DNA of 64,000 bases from Hyposmocoma kahamanoa (GCF_003589595.1 NW_020654422.1:18543256-18607255); one strand, 5' to 3'. Shown: positions 43,838-55,911, counted from the stretch's first letter. Notes: generated from the letters alone by a model not told the origin. Numbers and translations are program-made.

Positions 43838-44320
43838 CTCAAACTCAAACTCAAACTCAAAATAATCTTTATTTCATAGGTAAGCATTATTACACTTGAA
43901 ATCGTCACAATGGTTAAACTCTACCGCTCATTCGTAAGGCAGATTCCCCTGAGAAGAATGCAAGAAACTCTAGGGGTTGCTCTTTGTAAATAGCATTTAC
44001 AATATTTTTTTTTTATTTGAAACATCAAAGATCGAGACTACCTCCATGAGCTAAACGGGTTACTACCACGGATTTTTGTCATCCAAGTACGCAGAAGTTG
44101 TATTATTATACACCAGTTGTATTATTATATACCTTTAGTATAAAGTTTCTGTTTCACTATAGTTTTAAACCTCGTGAAAGGCAAATTTTGTACATCAACC
44201 GGAATCTTGTTATAGAAGCGTATACATTGCCCCTTAAATGATTTTTTGACTTTGTGAAGACGACTATCAAGAAAAGCTAGTTTATTTCTATTCCTCGTAT
44301 TAAATAAATCGGCTAGAATA
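43838..44320 (-). repeat. LINE 3' end with (CAAACT)n tail
   Basis: The tail at 43841-43860 is followed by AATAATCTTTATTTCATAGG (reverse of a polyadenylation-type end) and the segments shared with 14045 and 32335. Positions 44200-44320 (GCCCCTTAAATGATTTTTTG, GACTTTGTGAAGACG) may be the end of ORF2 but are too decayed to translate confidently. Confidence 0.65.
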
Positions 44321-45689
44321 AATAGGCATTTTTAGGCAAACGCGTCCACGTCGGTCACATCGCCGCTTAACATTAGGTGAGATTGTGGCCAAGCGTGTGT
44401 CTATTATATATTAAAAAAAACTTTAGCCTTTTCAAGGCGAGAGTGAATAGGCATTATTTAGATGCACACGTCAAATGTGCACTTATTTTTTTCTTAAATA
44501 AAACTTCAACGGCCTTCTAAGACCGTTTTCCTGTAGTTATAACAGTTAAGGTAGCTGGCCTTACTGTCTTAACTCAAATTTCCACTTTGTATGCACTCAT
44601 TGCTTACAAATCGGTAATTCATTTTTGTGAAACGTTATATAATTAGTCGAATACTTCAATGTTAAAAATGGCCGCGGATATCAGGCAGAGAACACTAACC
44701 CGAAAATGATTCCAATATACATAAAATACCGGTAAAGAGATAGACTTGTCACCAAAATCTCTTTTTTTATTTGAGATTACATCTTTACAATAAATAATTG
44801 TTTGTACATTTGTTGAATCCTTTCACACATGTTACTGCGTAGTTTAATAAATACTTATTTGCACTTGACTGTACACATGTCAAATTTAAACTTAAAAAGT
44901 AGTTTTAGACATAAAATTGCGACACTGTAACTGTGACAGAATGTCAAACAACTCGTTTTCTTATCTTTCCCTTCTAGGAACAATTTTGTTAATTAATACC
45001 TTTGCACCAACATTACAAGCCATAATCTCTACCTATATATTAGTCTACAATAAGGAAATGCTTTTAAGATGCTTATTACAAGTCAAAAAGATAATATATG
45101 TTTCTAACGTAGTAGGTAATGTGGAATTAAGAAAAGTAACATTGGTTATTATAATTTATTTGTTTAGAATTACTCAAGGTAACTCTATTTCCGTAACATG
45201 AGGCAATTTGTTATATCAAGCAATAACGTTGCCCTTCATGGCAATTTCAGTTATTTGTTGTAAGTCACTTGATGTCAAAGTTATGAGTCAAACCGCACGC
45301 GGTCACGAACCTGAGTTTGGTACGTGGTGTAAGTGAAATGAGGTAGCGGATGCAATATTTATAACTACAATCGATTCAATGGTCGATTCAGAACTTTACG
45401 ATAACTCAGTTGTCGACCGGTTTGATTTAATAGCGTACAATTTCTTTTCATTTTTATTCACAACACGTCGTATTCGAAACCGAACCGAAATGACGTCACA
45501 CCCATACGATTACTCGAACTTCTCGACCGGCAAAGGCTACAAACATTATTCAGAACACAGATATCGAAAAGTTACCGAACGTCCTATAGTTTACAAAGCA
45601 AGACTGTAATATGGAAATCTCTTATTATTTTAACAAATCTATATTTTGTTGCAGTAACGTTGCCAGAAGAGCCCATAAACCTGTTGAGG
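44321..45689. other. Unassigned stretch
   Basis: CCGCTTAACATTAGGTGAGA at 44362 resembles a common lepidopteran repeat end. Frames at 44917-45201 and 45379-45609 are unrecognised. The 45300-45610 segment is less AT-rich and could be host DNA. Confidence 0.35.
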
Positions 45690-45737
45690 AGATATGTCAG
45701 GAGTGTAGCAAGTTGTTGCTACACTCCTGACATATCT
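45690..45737. repeat. Perfect hairpin, 22-bp arms
   Basis: Arms 45690-45711 and 45716-45737 are exact reverse complements (inner part GGAGTGTAGCAA) around the loop GTTG. The RNA would form a 22-bp stem. There is no flanking complementarity beyond one or two bases. Confidence 0.95.
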
Positions 45738-47848
45738 TCAATAATTGTAATCATTGAGTACTTAGTTCATTCTAAACATTGCGGTTGGTTTGTTATTGTT
45801 TGTTTACAAAGTTACTACAAGACGATATGCTCGGGGCCAGTGCTACAGATTTATGTTTCCCGCTATGAAGAAGCTGGCTTCTTGAAGGCTACAGGCGAAA
45901 CTAATGGCTAAGAGCTTTCAATTTTGTCGCGTTAAACCTCCGGTTGCCAAAGAGTGTACTTAGCCAAAGGGCAAACTATTTACAATATGCATACTATTTA
46001 TATATTTCTTATATTTTTTTGACTCTATGTATACCATAAGCACAAACAAAATATGTAATAATAATATTTACTATAAAACTGAACGCAACCTAATTTTGTT
46101 ATTATTATGTTACAGGTATGTACCAGCATTTTCTACAGTACGTAAGCTCACAAAAGTATTCCCTTAGATGATAACTGACACGGCTGCAAATCTTCTTACT
46201 ATATTTCTAAAGCCATCTTTCTTACGTAAGAATTGATCAATCAAGTTCATCTACATTAAACAACAAGCTTAATGTCCAGTCTAGTCCGGAACCTCACCAA
46301 CCATTAGGCCAAGGAGATCAAAAAATTAACTCACTAAATCCCCTTATCTTATAATCGCTATATGTACACACGTGGACCAATCGTGGTCAGTCCAACTCAC
46401 GATTAGGGTCAAGCGCCAAGGTCTTAAGTTACATAATGCATTTCGCTCATAATTGATACTTAACGACCATTGTCCGACACGTCTTGATCGTAGTCATGCA
46501 ACAATAGAACCACCTAGAGAAATGCGGAAAATTATTTCAATAGTGATGCATTACAATGGCTGTCAATTGTTATTTACAATGGCGATAATATAATTTTCGA
46601 CCCTGAAATTGTATTTTATTAGGTCTTTTGAATTCGTAATTTTCTTCCAGTTTTTTGCAAGATTAAATCAAATTAGTCCTATTGGTAAAATCAAATATTA
46701 ATATAGTCTACTAGTGCGATTTGTTATATACAAAATTACCTACGTAAACAGTCTCTTGTCTCCACTATTTTGAGTGATAGTGATAATAAATTGGGTAAAG
46801 TTGTGCGGTCCATTAGTAAATTTGTTTCCAATTATTTCCTAAGTTTAAAATAATGTTAGTATATAATCAAGTTGAAATTATTTACCTTCCATTTATGGCT
46901 ATAGTTAAACAGTAAGAATTCTTATTCTATTTAATCAAATAGTTGTATTTTTGTTTACTGCCTGTACTATTATAGAGAAGAGGGAAGTCAGAAGTGCCAT
47001 AGCACTGGATATACGAGTACCTAATTTGATCTCCTGCCTCCCGTACCTAAACTCTACGTCATTCGACCAATTTCATCATTTACTTATATTTTGTTCATGA
47101 AGAAAAATAATAGATGACCTTATATTATTATTGACATATATTTTAGACTCTGTTACTATTAATTCGCAAATTTCGACTGAATCTTAAGTGCCTTTACATA
47201 TTGCATATTTTGTCACCCGTATTTTTCTCAAAATTTAGACATTTTTATTTTGTCAGATAACCATCGCATTTTAAACGCCTGTCAAGATATCGTTGCCCAC
47301 AAATAGAACCGTCAAAGCGTTCAGACTGTGAACTGCACAATTCACACCGATCCTTTTACGTGACAGCCTTCGGTTTATTCAATTCCAAAAATAGCTCGTT
47401 TGGTTGTTAGTTGCATAAAACCATAACAATAGTTGAGAATCTGCGATCGTGACTCGCACACCACCCGGGGCTCACCGTCCAATCTATCTACTCGCGGGTA
47501 TCTTATTGATTTGTTGTATTGTCCGATAATGATCTCAGCTTTAGATACCGACACCGCGCTTAGCCTTTTATTTCACACAAATACATAACTCCTTTCATGA
47601 AAATAAAAAGAGATACATCGTTGCGAGTAAATATCACAACTACCTTGGTATTTACCAATGTTTGTTTACTAACCTTTATGCAATCTTTCCGTCAAGTTAT
47701 ATAAGAGAATCAATCTTAATGACTCGATATCGATAAAACAATGGCCGCATTTGTTAGTTGATCGATGGCATTTGTTACCAATCAAATCACAGTGGACAGT
47801 TTGAGTTCAGTGTCAATAAATGACCCTCTGATTTTAGTGGGTATGAAA
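45738..47848. other. Unassigned stretch
   Basis: No gene or repeat family was recognised over about 2.1 kb. It may be host intergenic or intronic DNA. Confidence 0.35.
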
Positions 47849-47850
47849 TA

Positions 47851-49132
47851 TTAGGGGTTAAAGTATGAAATTGCCGTTTTATTGCAATAGGTTCTTTGAA
47901 TTTTCATAGAATCTTCATGGTTTGAGGTTTTCGAATGAAACTTTTTTCAAATGATTTCTGTGATTTTTTTTTTTTAATTTGAAACATTTGAATATCGACT
48001 TTCAATTGTTTTTGTTATTCAATTTAGACAAGAAAGATGGATACTGCGAAAATTCGAGTGATTTTTGAATACGAGTTCCGACGCGGAACTAACGCGGCAG
48101 AAACAGCCCGCAATATCAATGCTGCGTTTGGAGAGGGGTCTACTAATGAACGCACCGTGCGATTTTGGTTTAAACGCTTTCGTGATGGAAATTTCGACTT
48201 AAAGAACGAGCCACGAGGAAGACCGCCCACACAGGTGAATAACGATGAATTAAGAGAGATAGTGGAAGCCGATCCTAGTCAAACTACCCAGGAATTAGCG
48301 GCATGGTTTAACGTTACCTTACCCACAATATTGAATCACTTGCGTCAAATCAATAAAAAAAAAATACGAAAAATGGGTGCCTCATGATTTGACTGATCTG
48401 CAGAAAGAAACGCGTGTTGGAACTTGTGTTGCCTTTTTGAACCGGTACAGAAATGAAGGAATATTGGATCGAATTGTAACATGTGATGAAAAGTGGATTC
48501 TTTATGATAACCGGAAAAGAAAAATGCAATGGCTGACCCCAGGTCAAATGCCACAACAGTGTCCTAAAGCAAAACTTACCAATAAAAAGGTAATGGTAAC
48601 TGTTTGGTGGTCTCAGCATGGTGTTATTCACTATAGTTTTCTCCGATCTGGTCAAGCAATAACGGCAGATGTCTATTGTGCCGAACTCCGAACCATGTTG
48701 ACAAAACTAGCAGTAAAACAGCCCCGACTCATGAATCGATCTTCACCATTATTGCTCCACGACAACGCGAGACCTCACACAGCACGAGAAACCATTTTGA
48801 CCCTTCAGGAACTGCAGTTAGAAACCATTCGTCATCCTCCGTATTCACCAGACCTTGCTCCAACGGACTACCATTTTTTTCGTGATTTGGACAATTATCT
48901 ACGTGACAAGAAGTTTTCTTCCCAGGAGGCAGTACAAAATGCTTTCACACAGTTTGTGCAGTCTAGATCGTCGGAGTTCTATTGCAAAGGCATTAATAAC
49001 CTTCCCATTAGATGGCAGCAATGTATAGATAATAATGGCAACTATTTTGATTAAATAAATTTGTTAAAAATTTAAAAAATAAACAATTTAGATTTTCAGT
49101 ACAAATCGGCAATTTCATACTTTAACCCCTAT
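47851..49132 (+). mobile_element. Near-intact Hsmar1-like mariner
   Basis: The ends are TTAGGGGTTAAAGTATGAAA and its near-exact reverse complement at 49113-49132, with pairing continuing through TTGCCG to about 27 bp. TA flanks both ends (47849-47850 and 49133-49134), the mariner target duplication. The 1,282-bp length is normal for a full mariner. The transposase gene (48037-49054) has one frameshift. The TTAGG tip and the protein resemble the cecropia subfamily that includes human Hsmar1 (from memory of the family). Confidence 0.95.
48037..49054 (+). pseudogene. Mariner transposase, single frameshift
   Basis: It encodes the enzyme that excises and inserts mariner. Codons from 48037 give the N-terminal domain with two helix-turn-helix motifs (ERTVRFWFKRF; TTQELAAWFNV). 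The frame is lost at a run of ten A (48355-48364): one A fewer would join it to WVPHDL and the rest. The second part (to 49054) has VTCDEKWILYDN with the first Asp, LLHDNARPHTA with the second, and YSPDLAPTDYHFF with the third. There are 34 residues between the last two, the D,D34D signature. The C-terminus CIDNNGNYFD is complete. Total length would be about 339 residues, normal for the family. No other stop or frameshift is seen. A sequencing error in the homopolymer is a real alternative to a mutation. Confidence 0.95.
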
Positions 49133-49329
49133 TATAAACGTTTTTTAGAAAAATATAATATAATACTTTCCAAATGCACGTTAGACGTTTTATCTTTCCA
49201 GCGTCGAATTCAATTTAATTTAATTGTTTAGTGCTTATCTCATTATAAATTTAACATGGAACATTAATTGGTGGTATACATCTGATGTCCTGTAAGGGCA
49301 CAGCAACATCAGAGGGTTAAGATCATTAC

Positions 49330-49586
49330 ACTATTTATTTATTTATTTATTTGCAAATTTGACAGCTTTTTAAATTCGATTTATATTCTTAAATAACAAA
49401 CTTACTTAGCCACTTTACAAAGTTTGTCATTTAAACAATTGATTTAAAGTTACATGAAATTTCTAACAAATTTTAAAAGTTACGGAAAACAATTAGTAAT
49501 ACAATGAAATCAACAAAATTAAAATAAATAACTATAACGTACCTAACAAACAAAAAAACTATAGTTGCAAGTATTGAATGCGCACG

Positions 49587-49652
<66 letters not shown>

Positions 49653-49850
49653 GAAGTATTTTTTTTTATTTTTGTTGTTTACATCGTCAAAATATTCTTT
49701 ACAATCGCAATAACATTTACTAATAAGGAATGTTTTAAAATTATTGTTTGCTGAATTTGTAAGTCTTTCCAGGTTTTTAATGTAATTTGGGATATAGTTA
49801 TCAATTCTAATTAACATGGTGTGGGGGCCAATCACAACTAATTTCATTGT
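49330..49850 (-). pseudogene. LINE ORF2 C-terminus with (TAAA)n 3' tail
   Basis: On the minus strand 49847-49680 reads HTMLIRIDNYIPNYIKNLER and NNFKTFLISKCYCDCKEYFDD. This resembles the I-R-I-Y-N-K-L-P...F-K-x-x-L end of LINE ORF2 proteins. The untranslated part carries a TG microsatellite and ends in a TTTA run at 49333-49353. Confidence 0.65.
49591..49651. repeat. (TG)n microsatellite, about 30 units
   Basis: It is an uninterrupted TG dinucleotide run. The minus-strand frame across it would encode a Thr-His run, an artefact of the repeat. Confidence 0.97.
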
Positions 49851-49859
49851 GGAGAAGAG

Positions 49860-50685
49860 TATTCTAAGCTTGTTTATGATCTGTTATTTTTTATCATTCA
49901 TTAGAGGTGAACAAAATTCGTAACGAATTTACATGACTCGAGAATATAGACAGAAGGTCAATAATGGACCACATCTAACATCTAGCCCATTTTAATTTTT
50001 ATCTTAACATCGAGTGATATAAACATAAAACCTCTATAAGAACGAGTACAATTGGAATTAGCAAATGAGCTGTCAGAAGTATAATTGATACTTTATGCAT
50101 TAATTTGGTGGCGACATTGCTGACAGTGGCCAGTTCGTGTAATTTCTGTGCCTGCCCTTGATTAATGTCTCTTTGTTTATCTGAGAGAATCGATATTGGT
50201 TTATAGAATTTCAATTTCGGTTGTGATTTGTGGCCACGTTTACGATTTCACTGTCCACCTTTACGTTCCAGCCCTAATGAAATAATTGCCTATTTGTGTA
50301 TACATAGAAGTAGATGTATATATAGAAGTAGATAGTTAGTGTCCTTTGTCAATAGCAATGCTGAACAAATCTCTAGTAATATCAAAGTAAATTTATTGAA
50401 ATATACAAACAATTGACTTGGCAATTGAATGGAGTACGTAACAAGAGGTTAAGATCAAAAAGCGATGAGTCTGTTTACCCTTACATGTGTAAAACTTCTG
50501 AAGCCCTGGTACTCATAGTTTTGAATTCAGAAGCTGTAGTTATTATAAGTTAATAACTACATATATATATATAGCACAATAAGTTTCTCGTATCTCAATC
50601 TATCTACTCATCCAAATCCACATCTACCTACATACATCAATGAATCACTTACTGGGAAAACTTAGTGTGATCACGAAGAGGGTCC
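49860..50685. other. Unassigned AT-rich stretch
   Basis: No gene or repeat was recognised. Confidence 0.4.
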
Positions 50686-50689
50686 ATGG

Positions 50690-51335
50690 TTCGAAGCGGT
50701 CGAGGGAGCGTGTGCAACCATTGCGCCTATGAACCCCATCAGCATATCCGAAGAGGATGTAGCGGTAGCGGTCCGTAAGGCTCCAAACTGGAAAAGTCCG
50801 GGACCGGACGGACTGCATCATTATTGGTTGAAGGAATTCTGGTGCTGCCACGCTACTCTCGCTCGTCAGTTTCAAAGTGCCCTTGAGAGTGCGACGCTCC
50901 CAAACTTCTTGACTACTGGGGTTCACTCATTTAGCACCAAAGAGCGATGCTACCGCGGATCCATCACAATATCGCCACATAACTTGTCTATGTACGATAT
51001 ACGAGACTTTAACATCCGTTTTGAGGTCCAAGATAAGTCAGCACATTGTTGATAACAGCGTGATGTCTGGAGCTCAAAACGGATGTAGGGGCGGTAGCCG
51101 CGGTAGTAAGGAGGTTCCTTGAGCAATGCATGGAGCTTCGGAGAACGATTCAGAGTCTGGACGATCGGCGGATGACGGATGCGGATGACCGAATTGAAAT
51201 AAGGCGAGGTATTTTCCAGGGCGATCGTCTGAGTCCACTGTGGTTTTGCCTGGCCCTGAACCCTCTGAGAGAGGTCAGGGACAGGCTTTCAATTTCGGAG
51301 AGGTGGACCGCGAATGCCTCACCTTCTCTACCACC
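50690..51335 (+). pseudogene. LINE reverse transcriptase relic
   Basis: The frame from 50729 reads ISEEDVAVAVRKAPNWKSPG, then PDGLHHYWLKEFW and LARQFQSALESATLPNFLTT, the start of a non-LTR reverse transcriptase domain. Further on, 51187-51260 gives IEIRRGIFQGDRLSPLWFCL and ALNPL, the block just before the catalytic core. The YxDD motif and the intervening motifs are deleted or frameshifted. The wording of these blocks resembles R4/Dong-type LINEs, but the clade is a guess. Confidence 0.75.
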
Positions 51336-51419
51336 TTTTCACCGTTCCACCTTCATACATGGACATCCACTGCTGACAATTGTCAATCATCACAGGAATA
51401 ACATTTTAAATTTATAAAA

Positions 51420-52145
51420 CATGCTTAAAATTAATTTATTATTTCGATGAGCACACGAGTATTGTACGGTTTTCATACACTTGTAAGTTCTTCGTTAAAT
51501 ATTCGCGCGGTTTGCAACGTCAAATACGTCATTCACGAAGACGCCCCCTATTGGCGGGCGTAAGCACTACACGCCGTTACTTTTCGAGCACCTTCTCGAC
51601 GCGCGCTCCACCTCAACAAGGCAAAAATGACCGGTGTTCTCTAAAATACATAAATTACCTAAAATCTCATGAGACCGTGAAACCTGGTGCTAAACAGACA
51701 TATCGTGAACTTATCCATAACTCAAAGCCGTGCCCCGCGGATCAAATTATCCTCATCGTGGTGTCGCCCAAATCGCAGCACGCGGTGCCGGCTAGCTAGC
51801 CGCTGTGATCCAGCAGCTCCTGTATCTTCCTCAACCAGATCAAGGTAAGTGGTGCTTTGTTCAGTGTTTGGCATTGACGGTGCAAACCTGTAGGTACGGT
51901 TCTCATCTTCCAATAGGAATCGCGAGACGGCTCATTGTGGAGTTACGTCTATCCTGCAGATGTATGGATCCTTACCATTTTGTTACATTCATTCCCATAC
52001 AAGTATATATATATATTACATGTAAAAGAACATTAAATACCGGATACAAACGGCACTGGAACAGGTCTCAACTTCTATACATACATACATACTTTTAAAC
52101 GTACTTAGGTGACAAATAAATTACGTAGAAACTTGAAATAAAGAA
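51420..52145. other. Unassigned stretch
   Basis: Frames at 51512-51799 and 51805-52098 are unrecognised. The part 51500-51900 is less AT-rich than the surroundings. Confidence 0.35.
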
Positions 52146-52149
52146 ACTT

Positions 52150-52420
52150 AAAACAAAGAAACGATTTGCGACGTTATAGTGCTATTACGATAACAATTTA
52201 GTCCAACATTGTGATTTTTGTATGTTAAGTAGCCATTGCTTACACTTTGTTTTGAAAGTGTGCAATGACTGGCTAAGTTTAATCGGGGGTGGAATGTCAT
52301 TCCAACATTTAGACGAAGCAAACCGAAAGCTTCCCATATATATATGGGAAGCTTTCGGTATATATATGGGAAGAAGAAGTACTTTTGAAATGTAAACATT
52401 TAATTTGACCGTTTAGATTG
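52150..52420 (-). pseudogene. LINE ORF2 C-terminal relic
   Basis: On the minus strand, in a frame offset from the longest open frame, 52310-52190 reads SKCWNDIPPPIKLSQSLHTF and KTKCKQWLL. This matches the W-N-x-L-P-x-x-I-R...S-F-K-x-x-L-K pattern at the end of many LINE ORF2 proteins. A 38-bp palindrome lies at its 5' side. Confidence 0.6.
52322..52359. repeat. Perfect 38-bp palindrome
   Basis: The left arm ACCGAAAGCTTCCCATATA (52322-52340) is followed without spacer by its exact complement (52341-52359). TATATATGGGAAG is then repeated directly at 52361-52373. Confidence 0.97.
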
Positions 52421-52842
52421 TCTTAATAATAATTATTATTACAAAATTTCGTTGAATAGGTGATATGAGCCCCATTTAGTTACCCAATTCAAAAGGACTG
52501 CTAATCTCCATACTACAGATTGCAACTCTGAAAGAGGTCAAAATTCCATCTTATATCTAGATTGCACTAATCAACAGTCTGCAAGTAGTTCACATTATGT
52601 AAATGGCCGTGAATATCAGTTAATTCAAAAGCCAAAATTATTTTCTAAACTTTTATAAATATTCGTGTCAATAGACGTCACTGTGTGTTACAAATTAATT
52701 TATAAACTAATGCTTCCTAATATGGATAGATGCCGCCAATCCTAAACGAAATAAAATAATAGCTGGCAGTACCCATTAAAATCTGTCCAATAAATGCCAC
52801 TAGATGTTAGAGCAACTTTGGTAAATTGCAGCTTGTCAATGT
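52421..52842. other. Unassigned AT-rich stretch
   Basis: No gene or repeat was recognised. Confidence 0.4.
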
Positions 52843-53098
52843 GAAGCCGTGGTAGCTTATTGATTTAACATACTGCCTCTCAAGCAGAAGGTCGTGGGTT
52901 CGGATCCGTTTATCATGAACTTTTCGGTGAAGGAAAACATCGTAATGAAACCTGCACGTCAAAGAAGGTTCACAACCCGAGGAAAACGTGTAAAGTCCCC
53001 AACCCGCATTGGGCTAGTGTGGCGGATTATGGCCTAAAAAGGAGACCCGTGCCCAGCAGGGACGTATAAATAAATGGGTTGATGATGATGATGATGAA
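52843..53098 (+). mobile_element. SINE C copy with (GAT)n tail
   Basis: The head has AGCCGTGGTAGCTTATTGAT and a B-box-like GTGGGTTCGGATCC (52895-52908). The body carries GAAACCTGCACGTCAAAGAA and GGAGACCCGTGCCCAGCAGG. The end is ATGGGTTGATGATGATGATG. The body is shortened after the B box relative to the 30048 copy. Confidence 0.85.
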
Positions 53099-53227
53099 TG
53101 TAAAACAAATTAGTTACAATAATACCGTATTGGTACTCGTCACGACATCTGGAGTACCAAATGGTACTAAATTATAACATCTAAGAAAACCGACCTTTGA
53201 TAGGTTTTTTTAATAAAATGTTTTATG

Positions 53228-53635
53228 TTATACTTGTGGACTTAAAGCATGAGCCAAAGTGTCCAATAAGACTTAAACTTAAAGATAAAGTAAACTTTAA
53301 ATATAACATAGAAGATATAAAATAATACTAAATATTCTCAGTACTCAATACTAAAAACACCGTCCTTAAAAGTTCATGGAATTACATATATTTGCCAAGT
53401 TTTATTGAAATCGATTACCGGAAATTGCGCGAAACCGGATTCATCCCCTAGTTTCCACCGTTACAGGCGAAATATTTTCTTCAAATTTAAATGGGACCAA
53501 TACTGAGGTTCTCTCTTTCCTACAAAAAAAGAATCATCAAAATTGATTCACAAATAATCGCGTAACGTACATACAAAAAAATACAGTCGGATTAAGAACC
53601 GCCTCCTTTTTTTTTGAAGTCGGTTAAAAGTACAT
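53228..53635 (-). repeat. Dispersed repeat E, long copy
   Basis: It includes the usual body (TGCCAAGTTTTATTGAAATC, TTTTTTTGAAGTCGGTTAAA). It also has an extra 3' part shared with 61048-61190 (ATACTTGTGGACTT, AAATATAACATAGAAGATAT). Confidence 0.8.
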
Positions 53636-53995
53636 CAATTTTTGTACACGAAATATTTTTAACCTATTGTTATAGTAATAGGTGCTCTATTTGTGAATAA
53701 CGAACAAACGGTTACTTATTTTTTTATATTCACTTTAAATATTGTTGATTAATCCTTTCAAAAATAAAACCGCTAATTTTCAACTCGAGCGGTGTCGTTT
53801 GCCAATCGACGATAGGTTCCATTACGATATTTCGATTTACCATTAAAGTGATATTTGTAAACATGTCGCAAAGGCTTAAATTACGCTAACCTCAGCCTGT
53901 GCTATTGTTTTGTGCCTTTTGCTGTGGATACCACAGGCGGAACTCCTTTGGAAACCATTCAGATCGCCTCATTGAAGCCTTCGGGGACTTTTGTT
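53636..53995. other. Unassigned stretch
   Basis: No gene or repeat was recognised. Confidence 0.4.
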
Positions 53996-53999
53996 TTAT

Positions 54000-54215
54000 A
54001 ATATCAAGTGACGGAATGAACAAGTCGTGCGCCTTATGGTAAGCTACACACCTGTCCATAACAGCTACAGTGCCACTCAGAGCTCTAAATCACAAAGATC
54101 TGAGAGGTACTGCCACTACGCCCGTCACCCTGAGACATAAGTTGACAAGTGCCATGTGCCTGTAATTTCACCAGCACCCTTACCTTTCAAAACCGTAACA
54201 CAGTAATGATGACAA
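54000..54215 (-). repeat. Dispersed repeat D copy
   Basis: ATATCAAGTGACGGAATGAA through TAATTTCACCAGCACCCTTA and AAAACCGTAACACAGTAATG is in family order. Confidence 0.75.
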
Positions 54216-54239
54216 ATTTCACAAGAACTACTGTTACTA

Positions 54240-54435
54240 GTTTTTCCGATCTAAATCACATATATTTGTTTTTTTAAACAAATCAACCTTTACAAGGCCG
54301 TGACCACGGGATCCGAAAAAATAGTTTCATTTCCTACCTGTGTAGGAGGAAGCTGTCTTCAAGCGTGTAGCTTACCATCAAGCACACGACTAGTTCGTCC
54401 CATCACTAAACATTATTTAAAAAAAAAACATTTTA
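54240..54435 (+). repeat. Repeat I fragment followed by repeat D 3' end
   Basis: CCTTTACAAGGCCGTGACCA and TTTCATTTCCTACCTGTGTA belong to family I. GCGTGTAGCTTACCATCAAG and ACGACTAGTTCGTCCCATCA with an A-run belong to D. Confidence 0.55.
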
Positions 54436-54925
54436 TATGTGTAACAATGGTGAAATCCCGATACACTATTAATGCTTATTACAACAATGGTTTGCAGCTG
54501 ATATATTAGAGGTTTTAGTGTAATTCCGTTAAATGCAGACAAAGCCAATGTGTAAATGGCGTGTAAACTTTCCAACTATGAATGTGACGGGTAAATAATT
54601 TACAGGAACCTATTATGTGTGCGCTGTCCGTCACTGTCAAACGAAGGCTCCGTCTGTTGCCCGCTCATAAATAACGAATTCCTCTGCACTTATAACCCTT
54701 TAATGTGACATTTAAACACCAATCATGAGATTGTTAAACGCCGACAAGGGCGACTGATTTAGTGAAATATTTATTGTTTTACCGTTGAAAGACATTAATT
54801 TACCTAACTCACACACAATTGAGTCAATCAACATCTAACACACGCACACACATTGCATATACAGCTACACAAACACACATGCGTACATATATAAATGTTT
54901 TAGAATGTTTTTGTAGAGGTACTTA
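54436..54925. other. Unassigned stretch
   Basis: No gene was recognised. A CA-rich tract (ACACACGCACACACATTGCA) lies at about 54838-54857. Confidence 0.4.
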
Positions 54926-54927
54926 TT

Positions 54928-55137
54928 TTTAACCGACTTTAAAGAAGGAAGGGGTTTGCAATTTGACTGTAATTTTTTTGTACGTTACACCGATTAGTCT
55001 GTAAACCGATTTAATGATTCTTTTTGTTGGAAAGATGGTACCTCAATATTAGTCCCATTTAAATTTGAAGAAAATATTCCACCTCTAAAGGTGGTAAACT
55101 AGGGGATGAATCCCGTTTAGTTTCATTTTGTATGTAC
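54928..55137 (+). repeat. Dispersed repeat E copy
   Basis: TTTTTAACCGACTTTAAAGA, TAATGATTCTTTTTGTTGGA and AAACTAGGGGATGAATCCCG are in order. It runs directly into SINE B. Confidence 0.75.
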
Positions 55138-55347
55138 ATTAACTGCCTTTGTGGCCGAACTGTTCTGTCACGCAGAGGACCCTGGTTCGATTCTCGGGCC
55201 GGGAGAAGTATTTACATGGGCTACATTTATTTCTCTCGTGAGTTTGGGTGCAATTTGTGGTTGTCTATATGTGTGTCCATGGCACCCGCGACATAACGTT
55301 TCCCTGGTGCGGGACTATGTTGAGTGTGTGCGTTATTATTATTGCAT
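55138..55347 (+). mobile_element. SINE B copy, sense orientation
   Basis: The tRNA-like head (ACTGCCTTTGTGGCCGAACT, B box GGTTCGATTCTC) is followed by the body (TTTATTTCTCTCGTGAGTTT, GTGGTTGTCTATATGTGTGT). The end is TGAGTGTGTGCGTTATTATT. This copy gives the cleanest sense-strand reading of the family. Confidence 0.85.
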
Positions 55348-55910
55348 ATAAGCAGTTTGAAGTTGATTCCTTTTTTAAAAAAAAAACTTTATTTAAGCTT
55401 AAAAATTTCGTATGTAAATGTTTGTAGTGTTTATATGTGGAATGTCCTAAATAAATACATAAAAAATTATATAACAAACAAAACTATATACCTACGTGCA
55501 GCAGTATAATATCATTGTCTACGTGTCAGCGTGGTAGTAGGTTAAAGTCCATAGTTTCTGCCCATCTCAATGGAAGACTACATACTTGTACTGATATTAA
55601 TAAAAAAATTCAATAAAAAATATTTTTCAATAAAGAAATGTACAATCAACAGCACATTGGGCTATACTCTTTGATCCATCTTCTTGTAAATATATAAATG
55701 AAGTGTGCTTCTGTACTGACAATTATGCGTAGAATGTGCGTAGACAACAACTTCGAAAAAGCTTTCGAAGAAGAAATCATAATTCACGTAATGTAAAAAA
55801 TTGGTATATATTTTTTTGTATATTTCTTTTACTATACCATACTTATTATTCTTTATTATGTTATATACAAATGTAATCGATTTTACCTAACCCTCGAATC
55901 AAGTCACATT
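55348..55910. other. Unassigned AT-rich stretch
   Basis: No gene or repeat was recognised. Confidence 0.4.
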
Positions 55911-55911
55911 T

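Noticed and set aside
45379..45609. 76-codon frame in less AT-rich DNA, possible exon
   Set aside because: No recognisable domain, no supporting splice context, and the length is within chance.
49473..49847. 124-codon minus-strand frame with a long Thr-His run
   Set aside because: The run is translated (TG)n microsatellite. Only its N-terminal part resembles a LINE protein end.
55140..55200. Possible tRNA gene
   Set aside because: It is the head of SINE B, which is repeated at four loci here.
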